NCBI RefSeq assembly: GCF_963678635.1 | Contig: NC_087069.1 | Span: forward strand, 434,001-498,000 | DNA from: Symsagittifera roscoffensis | Taxonomy: Eukaryota > Xenacoelomorpha > Acoela > Convolutidae | DNA length: 64,000 nt | Direction of reading: 5' to 3' | Part shown: positions 54,513 through 64,000 of the stretch, in pieces | How positions within the stretch are numbered: position 1 is the first letter of the stretch | Layout of the letters: each line of letters begins with the position of its first letter | Translations under genes and position numbers: made by a program | The notes under the pieces: model-generated | What the model was told of the DNA's origin: nothing | Databases searched by the model: none | The model's input: only the letters and a program-made list of their open reading frames with translations

Positions 54513-55111
54513 CTAGCGATGACTTAATGATGAATTAGCTGTGAGTTAGCAATGAAAGCTTAGCGTTTCAATAGTGATGAATTAGTGATAAAATAGGAAG
54601 GTTAGAATATTTGAAGCCCCCCTCCGTTTACCAAGGAAAAGTAGGGCGGGAGGAATGGGATTGGTAACACAAACTTGACGGGGTAAATGGAGTGTGCGTT
54701 TGTGTGTGTGTGTGAGTGTGTGTGTGTGTGTGTGTGTGGAATTGAAGAAGGGGGGTACGAGTTGTCTCTCCAACTTTACCCACTGCCCCAACTCCAAATT
54801 CAAACAAACTCTAAAAAGTACGGAGAAAAAACCCCGAATGTTCTGATAAAAAGAAATGTGCGGATAACATAAAACGTTTTGATCGGTATATTGATGAAAC
54901 AAAACCAAATGATGTTTCTTGATGTTCGTTTGTTTCTTTTAATTAACACTGAATCCGAAAAGGCTAACCAATTAATTAATTAGCGATGAACCAGCGTTGA
55001 AGTAGCAACAATTTTTTAGCGATGAACTAGCAATATTATATTTCTAATTTGGCGCTTTTTTCCGAATTGTCCAGCGCTAAATCATCATTAAATCGTTGCT
55101 ATTTCATCTAG
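54513..55111. repeat. Degenerate foldback region with GATGAATTAGC words
   Basis: The left part has TTAATGATGAATTAGC-like words in several copies (54513-54600). The right end (about 55072-55111) carries their reverse complement, AGCGCTAAATCATCATTAA. More GCGATGAACTAGC words lie at 54985-55035. Probably an old foldback element. Confidence 0.5.
54691..54738. repeat. (TG)n microsatellite
   Basis: About 48 bases of near-perfect TG dinucleotide repeat with two interruptions. Confidence 0.95.
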
Positions 55112-55920
55112 GTTTTTTGATAAAAGTGGTTTATTCATCAAGCTATGAAACAACACGAAATCATCCATGAACTGAAAACTCGACCCGGAGAATCTTTTGA
55201 TGAAAACTTTTTCTAAGCATCGAGTTTATACTTTTTTATAATCTTTGACCTGAAAAATTTATTATAGTCATACATTTTACTACTGCTCGGCTCAAATTAA
55301 ATCTCCCTAGAAGAATCCGGTATTGGCGGGAAGGCCTAGAAAATTCCTCGGAAACGGGGACTCAATGTTGGAAAAATTCAACAAGGCGTAGGCAAAAATT
55401 ATCAAGCGGTTGCCTTATGTGGTCCTGAAGATACTGATACTAGCCCTGAAACGTCGGCTATTAAAAGCGGAAAAACGAATGAGCGGCTCAAAATTCAAAA
55501 AATGAGATCATTTAAAAAACATCCACATTCATGGTGAACATGGTTCTGATTTCTTGCATATATGATTGTTCAGTCAACTTGCTCGCAACACTGTCTACCT
55601 TTTTAAAAAGGTTTCGCAACTTGTCAAACAAGAGAACAATACTCCGTCACACAACGTCAGAAGCATTCCGAAAACTTGCGTCCCCAGTGTTTTCCCGTGA
55701 ACTTTGAGGTTCAAGCGTAATCGGACCCGGAATCATCTGCCTTCAATGTGCCTACGACTATGATGTAAAATTTCGCAAATACACTTTTAAGACTGGTCAA
55801 ATGACGCGCACTAACCAAAATGATTTTTTTTTCCATTTCTCAGCTTTCTCAGCAGAAGCGTTTAATTTGAGCGAAAAGTGTCCATCTGCTGACAGCACCC
55901 GCACTGGAGTTTCATGAATA
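55112..55920. other. Non-coding DNA
   Basis: No gene or repeat recognised. Confidence 0.45.
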
Positions 55921-56105
55921 AAAATCGATTATAATTAAGTTTCCTTGTCAGTGTACACAAAAGTCAAAACAAATCGATTATAATCAATTGAAAATGGATT
56001 ATAATATTACTGTTTTTCGAGGCAACAAAATCCTTTTTTCATCCATTATAATCGATTTATTTTTCCTGTTGTGGACACTGACAATGAAACTAAATTATAA
56101 TCGAT
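55921..56105. mobile_element. Small foldback MITE with ATCGATTATAATT ends
   Basis: The left arm (ATCGATTATAATTAAGTTTC and on through TTGTCAGTGT) pairs with the right arm (ACACTGACAATGAAAC through TTATAATCGAT). Terminal inverted repeats of about 35 bp enclose a second, internal inverted pair (ATCGATTATAATC / CATTATAATCGAT). Total about 185 bp. Target duplication unclear. Confidence 0.75.
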
Positions 56106-57136
56106 CTTTTTTCCACTTTACTGAGAAGCGAATTTCCAGGCACATAAAATCTTTTTCTACGTTTTAAATTAAAGTTGGTTACATTGGTTACTTGTTGTCC
56201 AATTGAATTTTTTTCTACCTAACTTTGATAATTTTGTTATTTTTTTATTCATATTTTGTTACTATTCTTATACTTATTTATAAATCAGGTCCAAATTTAC
56301 GTTTTTATTCTTTGAATCACTGCTAAAAAGGCATTTTATGATGAGTCATTTGTGGTGCTCGATTTTGAGTGAAAACAAAAAAATAAGAATAAACTGAAAA
56401 CCAACGAAAAAAATCCTCCCGCTCCTCAATGGAACATTTTGAATGATTAATTCAAACGAATTTTTTACATGAGGAAAATTCTATGTTTCGATTTGATAAC
56501 GTTTGCCAAACGCAAGCGTAAACATCATCATTTTTACTTTTTTTTCAGTTAATTCTTTTCTTTCAACTAATTTTCTTACTTTGATTCATAAAATTTATAA
56601 AATCAATCATTGCTGCGCCAGGCATTCTTAAGGTCAACGCTTGTGGTTACGTTTAGCTTGGTTTAGTTATCATATAATTGATTTATTTGACAATTTTTCC
56701 GTCTTGATGCCCGTGGAACACTTTTTCCAGTCAGTTTTCTGGATTCCTCATTTGAATCGAAAACAACTTGAAAGTTCTCGTTATGTTTCTAAACAGGTGT
56801 TATATTTGCATCATGACCAACAAAGTTCATTCACTAAAAAAGGCGAACTGACGCCGCATCGATAAATATTGCTCCCTCAGACGTTTTCGTCATCGGCAAT
56901 TCTGAATAGTCTCCTAAGTAGTGATGAATTTCAAAACTATAACCCTGAAATATTTCTGAATCACCTGCATTTTAAATAGAATAATCATCTCGGCTTCATA
57001 TCTTTGCTTATGCATCATATGCATCTGAATCAGGGATGACAAACTATGAGACGAGAAGAGTTATAAAAAACAATTGTAAAAAAATCAGCATGGGTTGCGT
57101 TATATCGATAATATGTTTTCTTTAACTTTGTTTCAG
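56106..57136. other. Non-coding DNA, probably intronic
   Basis: No exon identified. It ends in TTTGTTTCAG, the acceptor of the exon at 57137. Confidence 0.4.
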
Positions 57137-57253
57137 TGTTCTACATAACCATCGGCTGCATTCTAATGAGCATCAGTTTCGTGCCTTCTTTGACAAACAG
57201 TAGCTTCTACACCAGCAAGGCTTTGAAAGACTGCTTGGCAGCAGTATCTCCAG
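57137..57253 (+). CDS. Internal exon of a host membrane-protein gene
   Basis: Bounded by TTTGTTTCAG and CCAG/GTGAAG, both good splice sites. After two bases completing a split codon, the only open frame gives a transmembrane helix (FYITIGCILMSISFVPSL), then a loop with an NSS glycosylation site and one cysteine. It ends one base into a codon. It joins in phase to the exon at 59893. Composition is less AT-rich than the introns. The arrangement (helix, short loop with Cys, last helix, basic tail) suggests the C-terminal half of a four-helix protein of claudin/PMP22/clarin type, but the family is not certain. Confidence 0.6.
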
Positions 57254-58286
57254 GTGAAGTAATTAAGAAAAAAAAACCCCGGAAATCTCTCGTCTGAACT
57301 TAGTTGAATATCTATTACTCCATAAGACTGTAGAAAAATATATTTTTTTATAGGTCGTGATGATTTTTGTTCTATTTTTTTTTTCAGGAAAAGTCAGAAA
57401 ATACGTTCACAGTCAAAATTACTTTTTCGTGGTTTGATTTTTTTTTCTTAAAATTCAGTTGATTTACTTTGCTAAACTGAAGGTAAACTCCACTATAGAA
57501 TGGCAAGAGTGTTAAGGTCACAAAAAACGTAATCGCCTTCCAATTTCTAAGGTGGAAATTTATTTACAGATTTCACACCGAAATAAAACATAATTTATTG
57601 ATCCAGTTTTCTCAAAAATGGGTTATTTATATCAAAAAATTGTCAATATTAATTTGTTTTAAAAACTCAAAGATCTTTAAGGCCATCTATTTTTTTTTGA
57701 AAATCAAAAATTGGGATTTTGGAAAACGTAAGTCAGTGTTTTTTCGTTCAATTGCGTTCATAGGCTCTTTCCATCGTCTTTAGGCTAATTATCCGTAGTA
57801 TGATTAGAAGACTGAACGAAACCTAGAAAATAGGCATATTTGTTAATCATAGTAATTTTGGCTTAGATGATCAAAACTTTTGTCCATAAATGAATAAAAA
57901 AAAACAAAAAACAAACAAAATTTCTAAAAAATATATATTTTTTGCAAATTTCCACCGAGTTAAATTTTATTCAAAGAATTTGAAATTACGAGTAGGGCTT
58001 TCTTATAATATATCACTTATGTTCGAACGACTGTTTCTGGTGCCTGATTTCAAATTAAAAAAACCTCGATAAGTCAAAACAAAGGTCGAGCACAGCCATA
58101 ATATAACCGATTTTGGTCGAAAATTGAAAAATGAGCCAAGCACAGTCGGAACAAAGTACGAGCACGCCCTAAAACTAAATTAGATCATTTCAATTGAAAA
58201 AAAAACGGAAATTGAGCAAAAACAATCTGAGGGAAAGATAAAATATATCGATGCGGATTCAAAAAAATAAAAGTTTTGAAAAAAAA

Positions 58287-58499
58287 GGTCGAGACCAGTC
58301 GAGAAAGTCGAAATATATCGATTTTTGGTCGAGAAAGCCGAAAACATATCTGATCTCGAACGACACTTTTTTCTTAGGTCAAGAAGTCGAACACCTTTTT
58401 CGGGGGTCGAGAAAGTCGAAACAGACCAAAATTTGGTTGAGAAGGTCGAAACACCAAAATTTTGTCGAGAAAGTCGAGACATAATTCGACACCTCGACC
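58287..58499. repeat. Degenerate GGTCGAGAAAGTCGAAA repeats
   Basis: About seven imperfect copies of a 17-base word, spaced irregularly by 20-45 bases with AT-rich filler. GTCGAG and GTCGAA cores are best conserved. Confidence 0.7.
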
Positions 58500-58565
58500 C
58501 TGGAAGTTTCGAGCTTTTTGCGAGTTTGCTTGGATATTGTAGGAAAATTTTGCAGATCTTTTTTT

Positions 58566-58855
58566 AAGACCCTGTTTTGGCCAAAATTTTTGCGCCGCAG
58601 GCAAAATTGTGAAAAACAGGCCAAAAATAGCGTTTTTTTGGAAAATTTCGACCAAAAAATTGCGTTTTTTGGCGCGCGCTCCCCTCTCAAAACTAGTATA
58701 GATTGGCGTCAAAGGCGCTTTTAGAAAAATTTTAAAGTCAGTCAGCCAAAAATTGATATCTCAAAATAGTACAAAGTGGGGACCCTTTGTGTCGACAGGG
58801 GGTCGAATCCCTGAGGGAGGGGGGGCGTCCGCCTTCTACCCTAAATCCGCTACTG
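58566..58855. mobile_element. hAT-type MITE, copy 3
   Basis: Matches the interior and right end of the MITE at 59375-59804 (TGCGCCGCAGGCAAA, GGCGCGCGCTCCCC, GGGGGTCGAATCCCTGAG, ending TAAATCCGCTACTG). The left end is missing. Confidence 0.75.
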
Positions 58856-59374
58856 ATTTAGACATTTTTCTAAACTTTTGCAGAAATTTTGCTTGTCAGC
58901 TCTTGCAAATGGATTTGGGTCAATTTATTTTTCAGGTGACATGAGTTTTTATTATAGCAATGATTATTTGAAAATTGCATGTTCATAATGGCGAGCTGTT
59001 TTGTTCACTGTTAAAGTCTGCTTTTCGTGCCATTATTTGATATAAAAAGATTGAATCATTTTTTGAGAACACTAAAACCTGATGTCACACAGTCTTTGTA
59101 ACCTTCTTTTTGTAACTATTTCCCACAAGCTTATGAAAAACCCTATTTTTATGAAGATTAGAGTTTTGGATATCTTCAACTATTAGTTTTGCAAAACGGG
59201 AGGATAGTTAGAAAAATCCAGTTAGTTAATTATGACAAAAAGTCTGTTGAAAAAAGTTTTTTTTGCCTTTGAAGTATAAATATCAGATTACTAACTTTTT
59301 GCAATGGTAAGCTTAGCGCTATTCTATTTTTAAAACTTTTTTATTAGGATAAGCTCAAAAGATATGTATGAGTA

Positions 59375-59804
59375 CAGGGGCGGATCTAGGATTTTCTCGA
59401 GGGGGGGGGGGGGCGGATTTTCGAAAAATTTTGACGACCTTTTTTTTTTTTTAGGTCGACCAAATTGATTTTTCGAGCTCTCCCAGAGCACTGCTTTGCC
59501 CCTATTTTGGCAAAATTTTCTGCGCCGCAGGCAAATTTTTTAAAAAACAGTCAAAAAAGCCGTTTTTGGGCAATTTTTGAAAAATTTTGACAAAAAAATC
59601 GCATTTTTTTTGGCGCGCGCTCCCCCTCAAAGTTAGTATATATTGGCGCCGAAGGCGCCTTTAGAAAAATTTTAGGGTCGATCCGCCAAAAATGGATTTC
59701 TGAAAAAGTATCAAAGGGGGGACCCTTTGGGTCGGCAGGGGGTCGAATCCCTGAGGGGGGGGGCGTCCGCACTCCCCCCGCCACCCCCCCTAAATCCGCC
59801 CCTG
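59375..59804. mobile_element. Complete hAT-type MITE with 8-bp target duplication
   Basis: 430 bp with inverted ends CAGGGGCGGATCTAGG and, at the right, the complement of CAGGGGCGGATTTAGG. It is flanked by the direct repeat TATGAGTA at 59367-59374 and 59805-59812. Eight-base duplications and CAGGGG-type ends are typical of the hAT superfamily. No coding capacity. It lies in an intron about 90 bases before the last exon. Confidence 0.92.
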
Positions 59805-59892
59805 TATGAGTATGAGTAAGAGGTAATCAAAATTTTTAATTTTTTTTACACGGCACCCCTCGAGATACGCTCTTGATACATATAGTTTGCAG

Positions 59893-60056
59893 GGGGTGAA
59901 CTGACTATTGGGTGGGCTTTCTTCATGCCCTGGATTGCACTGACCTTCGCCATGACTGCATTCCTCATGGTCATTTTTCTCATGGTCTGCAGGAAGCAAG
60001 TGAGGAGGAAGAGACGCAAGCCAGGCAAGGGCAAGAAGGGGGGACATACGAAGTAA
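59893..60056 (+). CDS. Terminal coding exon of the host membrane-protein gene
   Basis: After TATAGTTTGCAG the frame completes a glycine codon with the previous exon and continues 53 codons to TAA at 60054-60056. It encodes a final transmembrane helix (about WAFFMPWIALTF to MVIFLMVC) and a strongly basic cytoplasmic tail (RKQVRRKRRKPGKGKK). Phase, splice sites and the change to GC-richer sequence support a real exon. A longer frame in another phase over the same bases is not hydrophobic and lacks this continuity. Confidence 0.65.
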
Positions 60057-60895
60057 TTAATAAACAACCCCCACCCATTCACCCACACTGTTGCTATACT
60101 TTAATTACCTCACTCACTACAAATTTCTTTGACGCGTCACAACAACATTGTTTGTTATACTTGATTAGAAAATGATTTCTACCTGTTTCAATAGTAACTT
60201 CCTGATTTAGTTTCATCGAAGAAAAAAATTTCTTTTGTCAAACTCCATTTCTCAATATGGTGACGATGTCTGCTGTGTGTTCAAGTTTTGATTGAACACT
60301 TCATTCAAACCAGTGCGTTTGTGCTATGTATCCAAGATCACATGTCTTTCAGAAATCAGAAAAAAAACTAGCTAGTCATTTCCCGAACTATTAGAACCTC
60401 GAAATCATGACTAGTGCTGCTCTAGTGCTCTTGCCTCGAAAAATTCAAATGATCTTTTTTAAATATAGACTCTTACTTCTTCCCTGTCCCGCTTTGAGTT
60501 AATTTGATTATTTGGTGATTGATTTAAAAATGTGCAATTTTTTTCTTAAATTATTGCAAGATTCTTATCATTAACTTTTTCATCCTCAGCAACAAGATCT
60601 GCGGACGCCAAGCCTGTACTATTTGAAGTAGAAGGAAAACTTATTTAAAAAAACAAGGCCAAAAACCAATGTGACAAGCGTTGCACCCTGAGACAAGATC
60701 GAAAACAAGACACCGTATGAAAAATGATCGTAGAAAGCCCCTATAGTTAGATAAATCGAATCATAAAGGACTTCAATGATAGTTTATCTCCTTGCTATCG
60801 TAAAAAAAATTGATTTTTTACCTGAAAATTTATTTTACATCTTTTACATCACTTTAAATGAGTTTTTAAGATAACAATAGCCATAAAAATTGATA
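60057..60895. other. 3' flank of the host gene
   Basis: Probably 3' UTR then intergenic DNA. CATCCTCAG near 60595 could be another acceptor, but the short frame after it is not convincing. Confidence 0.35.
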
Positions 60896-61393
60896 AGGCG
60901 ACAATTGGTAACAGGCGACAATTCGTAACGAGCGTAACAGGGCACTGGCACGTAGAATTCCGGGTTGGCGTCGCAGAACTAAGTATTGCTGCTTCAAGCC
61001 CTGATCAGTGGCCATTTATATATGATCAGTACAAAACTTCAGAATTAGCACTGAAGAATTTCTGAAACAGCTGGAACTTCGGATTTAGTGCTTAACTATC
61101 TCTGAAGCAGCGCTGGTTTTTGGGGTAATCATCTTCGCAATGATTTATCCATGATTCAGTGCTGTACTTTATTATAAAATTTCATCGCTATTTCAGTTTC
61201 AGGCCCTGATCAGTGACCAAATTTTCATGATCAGTAAATTTGCAGCACAGATTCATACTACATTGCTGAATCAGGGCTGACTACGCCTGCGAGATGAACC
61301 CGGGTTACGCTTGCTCCACTTTGCTCTGATAGGCTTACATCCGCCATGAGAGGAATACTGTTACGAATTGTCACTTGTTACGAACTGTCGCCT
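60896..61393. mobile_element. Foldback MITE with AGGCGACAATT ends
   Basis: The left end AGGCGACAATTGGTAACAGG and following CGACAATTCGTAAC are mirrored at the right by GTTACGAATTGTC and GTTACGAACTGTCGCCT, giving arms of about 40 bp, each with two copies of a CGACAATTCGTAAC word. The interior has further palindromic words (CCCTGATCAGTG near both sides). About 498 bp, no coding frame. Superfamily not assigned. Confidence 0.8.
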
Positions 61394-63072
61394 CACATCA
61401 AAAATTTGACAAAGACGTTTTGAATCGATAAACATTTTTTATCGCGGAAAAAGATCCATCTTGCAATCTTAGTTTTTTTTATTTTGAGTTATCTTTTAGC
61501 TCTAAGTATAGTAATGATAGAGTGAACTCAGATACAGTCACTTGAAGAGCAATTTTTACCTCAAATGATGAGATTTACGTAGATTCCCTTAAAATCATAT
61601 GATCAAAGGTTTCTTGCAGTGAAAAAAAAATCGAGCTAACTTTTTTTTCGAGATCTTTTCTTAAGCTTGATTTTTAAAACGATTGATGAAAACCACCAAA
61701 AAAATTTGCTGCAAAATAAAGAATTTTCTTTTGATTTTTTCAAGCAAAAACTTTTCAAAGTAATCTCTTATTGAAACTTCTGAAAATTATCGCATAAACA
61801 GTTGAAAAGAATATGATAAGTACGCACAGTTCAATAACAGAAAATAAGAGGCCAATTTCAAGAATTCATTACATCAAGTACTAAAACAACCACTAACTTT
61901 AAAGGTTTAGTTTTTTGCTGAACTTTCAAATTTTGTTAGTATATCCAACACGTCAAAGTTTATTTTAAAAGTTTTCAGCGCGCAACAAAAAAAGCCACCA
62001 AATTAATTAAGAAAATAAACATGATCAAATTAATTAATGGCCGCGAACGGTTGACAATTTCATCCTTGTCGCAAATTTTGCAATAGATTTTTTCATGTTG
62101 AAAGTCTGTAAAGCCAACTTTGGTCGTGCCGGTTGCGTCGCTGCAGCTGGGGTCAAATCGGTCATGCCATCTTCGCTTTGATCAGGATGGTTGCCCCTGA
62201 ATGTTTTGGGTCAGCGAAAATCTGGAAAATGCCAATCTTTGGACACGGGAATGAAGTAACAATTACTGAAAAACCGCATAAGATGCGGCCGAAAATCTTT
62301 GTTACAAGAGCTAATTTTCTGCCATGTTACGATCGTTCTTGCCTTATTGAATTTTTGCTGCTGTCAAGTTAGGCTGAAGTTGACCGCAGCAAAAATTGTG
62401 CTAATCGTGCCGTATTTATATTTGTGGCAAAAGTCGCGATGATTTTTTGAGTCATCAGGTCTGAACGGCAATACGAGGTCAAGCTGAGCACTAGATAGGC
62501 GCACAATTTGGCTTTTTTTAAGTCTCTGGAATCCAGAGACAAGCTTTTAAACAAGTTTGATTTTGTCGGAACGATAAAAGAAAACGAAAGAACAAAAAAG
62601 AACAAAGAGAGCGTCCTTGATGCGGAAATCTCTTCCACTTCTCAAAATACTCAGTTTGGCCTCGTAAGGGGAGCTGCTAATGGTCACCCCAGCTGCGCCG
62701 CTACATGTCGGGTCACGCATTTCACGCAGTGTCCGCTATTGCCGTAAAAGTCGCGATGGATCTATTTGATCGAGAAATTCAGGAAAAGCCAAATTCTGGT
62801 CGCGAAAGTCTGAACAGTTCAAAACTGGTCAAGACGATATGGATGTGCTTTTTTTTCATTCGCAACAGTGTAAACTTAACTTAGAATCAAAATAAATTGG
62901 TTTCGAATGGTGCAAGGAAAAGTTTTTCGTTGCTTGTTCACAGTTGTCATCCTGTGTTTTTATCTTCAAACATCTCATATTCTTCGAAATATTATGCAAA
63001 TGGTGTCGAAATTCTAATATCATAGGAGTCAGTTATGCGCGATGAAAGCCCCAGTTAACAGCGCGTGAATTT
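61394..63072. other. Intergenic AT-rich DNA
   Basis: No gene seen. Weak inverted words around CAGCTGGGGT (62134-62154 and the complement at 62682-62704) may mark a decayed foldback element. Confidence 0.4.
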
Positions 63073-64000
63073 TTAGAATGCCATTCCAATTGTGTAACCG
63101 TCCTCAACGCCGAGGGATCGCCATTTGGATATTGTGCCTCTGATGCAAAAGTTGGTTGCTATTAGTAAAGTGAATGAAATTTTACATCTCACCCAGCACA
63201 TGACATGACTATATGGGCGGTCCCATTTTGATGCCAGACCATCTGCTAGTCGTTTGAGAAAAAACGTGAACTCCGGTGCCAAAACACCATCTATTGAAGT
63301 GACAAGTGGAGTGAAAGACATGTGCTTTTCTTCACAAGCCGGTCCATACTTATTTTTCTTCTCAATCTCTGCAGTTTTCAGTACATTCATGGGATTGCTG
63401 TTTTGGCAAGACGGAGTGTCAGTGTCTGTAACACGGATGTCGAACGACGCAGCCGACTGTCTATCCCAAACACCACGAGCTGAAAGATCTGCAATTAGTG
63501 CCGGGGTTCCATTTTCTACATCTGGTTCTTTTACGACAGGTTCTCTTTTCACATCTTTCCACAAAATTGAAGCAAGATCGCCCACTGCGTCTCTTATTTC
63601 AATGTGTCGTAGTGATACCAGTCCGCCCTTCTTGCAAGAAAGTGCATGCTGTAAGTCGAAACCTTGTTGACATCCATCACATTTCGAGAAAGAACGTTTG
63701 AGTGTATTTCTGTACCTGACACATAGAGCGTCTCTGAACTCTGTGGCTGATAAATCAAAATTATCTTTCAACAAGGGCAGCGAAGTTAGCCACAAGGAAC
63801 AGTTGTTGTCGATTATTCTCCGGATCGCTCGTTTCTGATCTGCTGGTAAAGCTGGAAGCAATTCATCGAGTTTATCTTTGTCCACAGCACTTTGTTTCTC
63901 CTCGTGGTTTTTCTTGCTTCTCTCATCTTTGTTTTGTGTAGAGTTTTGTCGAAATCATCTTGGAGAAGGATCGAACTCACGAGACAGTCGGTTGCTTCAC
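63073..64000 (-). CDS. C-terminal part of a LINE polyprotein with CCHC finger and restriction-like endonuclease (5' end outside window)
   Basis: On the minus strand the frame is open from the window edge to the stop at 63073, about 308 codons, so the start lies beyond 64000. A CCHC-type finger (CDGC, then H and C in DLQHALSC) is followed by GG and an RH pair. ALIADL and, further on, FDIRVTD provide the acidic residues of a PD-(D/E)XK-like nuclease, with a downstream K-x-K-Y helix. This order matches the end of early-branching LINEs of the R2/NeSL/CRE type, which nick target DNA with a restriction-like enzyme after the RT. The frame is undamaged within the window. Confidence 0.75.

Larger units (their letters stand above)
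57254..59892 (+). other. Intron of the host membrane-protein gene
   Basis: GT...AG bounded, about 2.6 kb. It contains the repeat cluster at 58287-58499 and two MITE copies. I see no other exon. Confidence 0.5.

Noticed and set aside
56641-56865. 74-codon frame beginning MWLRLAWFSYH
   Set aside because: No splice or homology support; AT-rich chance ORF.
62134-62704. Foldback element with CAGCTGGGGT arms
   Set aside because: Arms are short and imperfect; could be chance.
1-64000. tRNA, rRNA or other structured RNA genes
   Set aside because: None recognised by eye; covariance-model search would be needed.

Overview
The window is eukaryotic and almost certainly from an AT-rich invertebrate genome. 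It holds retroelements, foldback and MITE-type DNA transposons, intron-style splice signals, simple repeats and a 200-base assembly gap. The Ty3-type copies and the LINE fragment resemble families I associate with cnidarians and other aquatic invertebrates, but I cannot fix the species. Nothing looks bacterial.

Layout. (1) 1-14430: a large Ty3/gypsy-type element, copy A, cut by the left edge. Its intact Pol ends in a macro-domain-like module. It is followed by a separate 2959-residue ORF that opens with a coiled coil and carries an SGNH (GDSL-type) esterase domain with all catalytic residues, then a second, degenerate SGNH-like domain. (2) 14431-19031: non-coding terminal and leader sequence, with a CTTGAG-rich stretch and a regular array of CCGGAGGGG motifs spaced alternately 16 and 25 bp. 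(3) 19032-29094: copy B of a related element, with gag, protease and pol. It is broken by a stop codon, a deletion of about 35 bases in RT, and loss of all but the possible start of its 3' ORF. (4) 29095-34458: host-like DNA with a dead jockey/CR1-like LINE, the gap, a candidate host exon and an old hAT-type MITE. (5) 34459-53300: a complete errantivirus-like endogenous retrovirus of about 18.8 kb with LTRs identical over about 390 bp. (6) 53301-64000: host-like DNA with a broken hAT transposase, more MITEs and foldback elements, the last two exons of a host membrane-protein gene, and the 3' part of a LINE with a restriction-like endonuclease on the minus strand.

The errantivirus is the most unusual unit. 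In order it has: LTR, long leader, a small basic ORF overlapping gag, a gag-protease frame, and a pol frame in the same phase after a single UAA. Then come two tiny membrane ORFs, a 378-codon ORF with no ATG, an Env-like glycoprotein ORF, a 599-residue ORF of unknown function, a perfect splice-donor sequence, a long 3' region and the LTR. Several 3' ORFs are linked by ATGA or similarly short overlaps. Identical LTRs and open frames argue for a very recent insertion, apparently inside an intron of the host membrane-protein gene and in the same orientation.

Pol copies A and B share about nine in ten residues over the RT stretch I aligned by eye, yet differ at many synonymous sites, so the two lineages diverged under protein-level selection. 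Against that background a 40-base block encoding the segment before the macro-like domain is identical in both copies.
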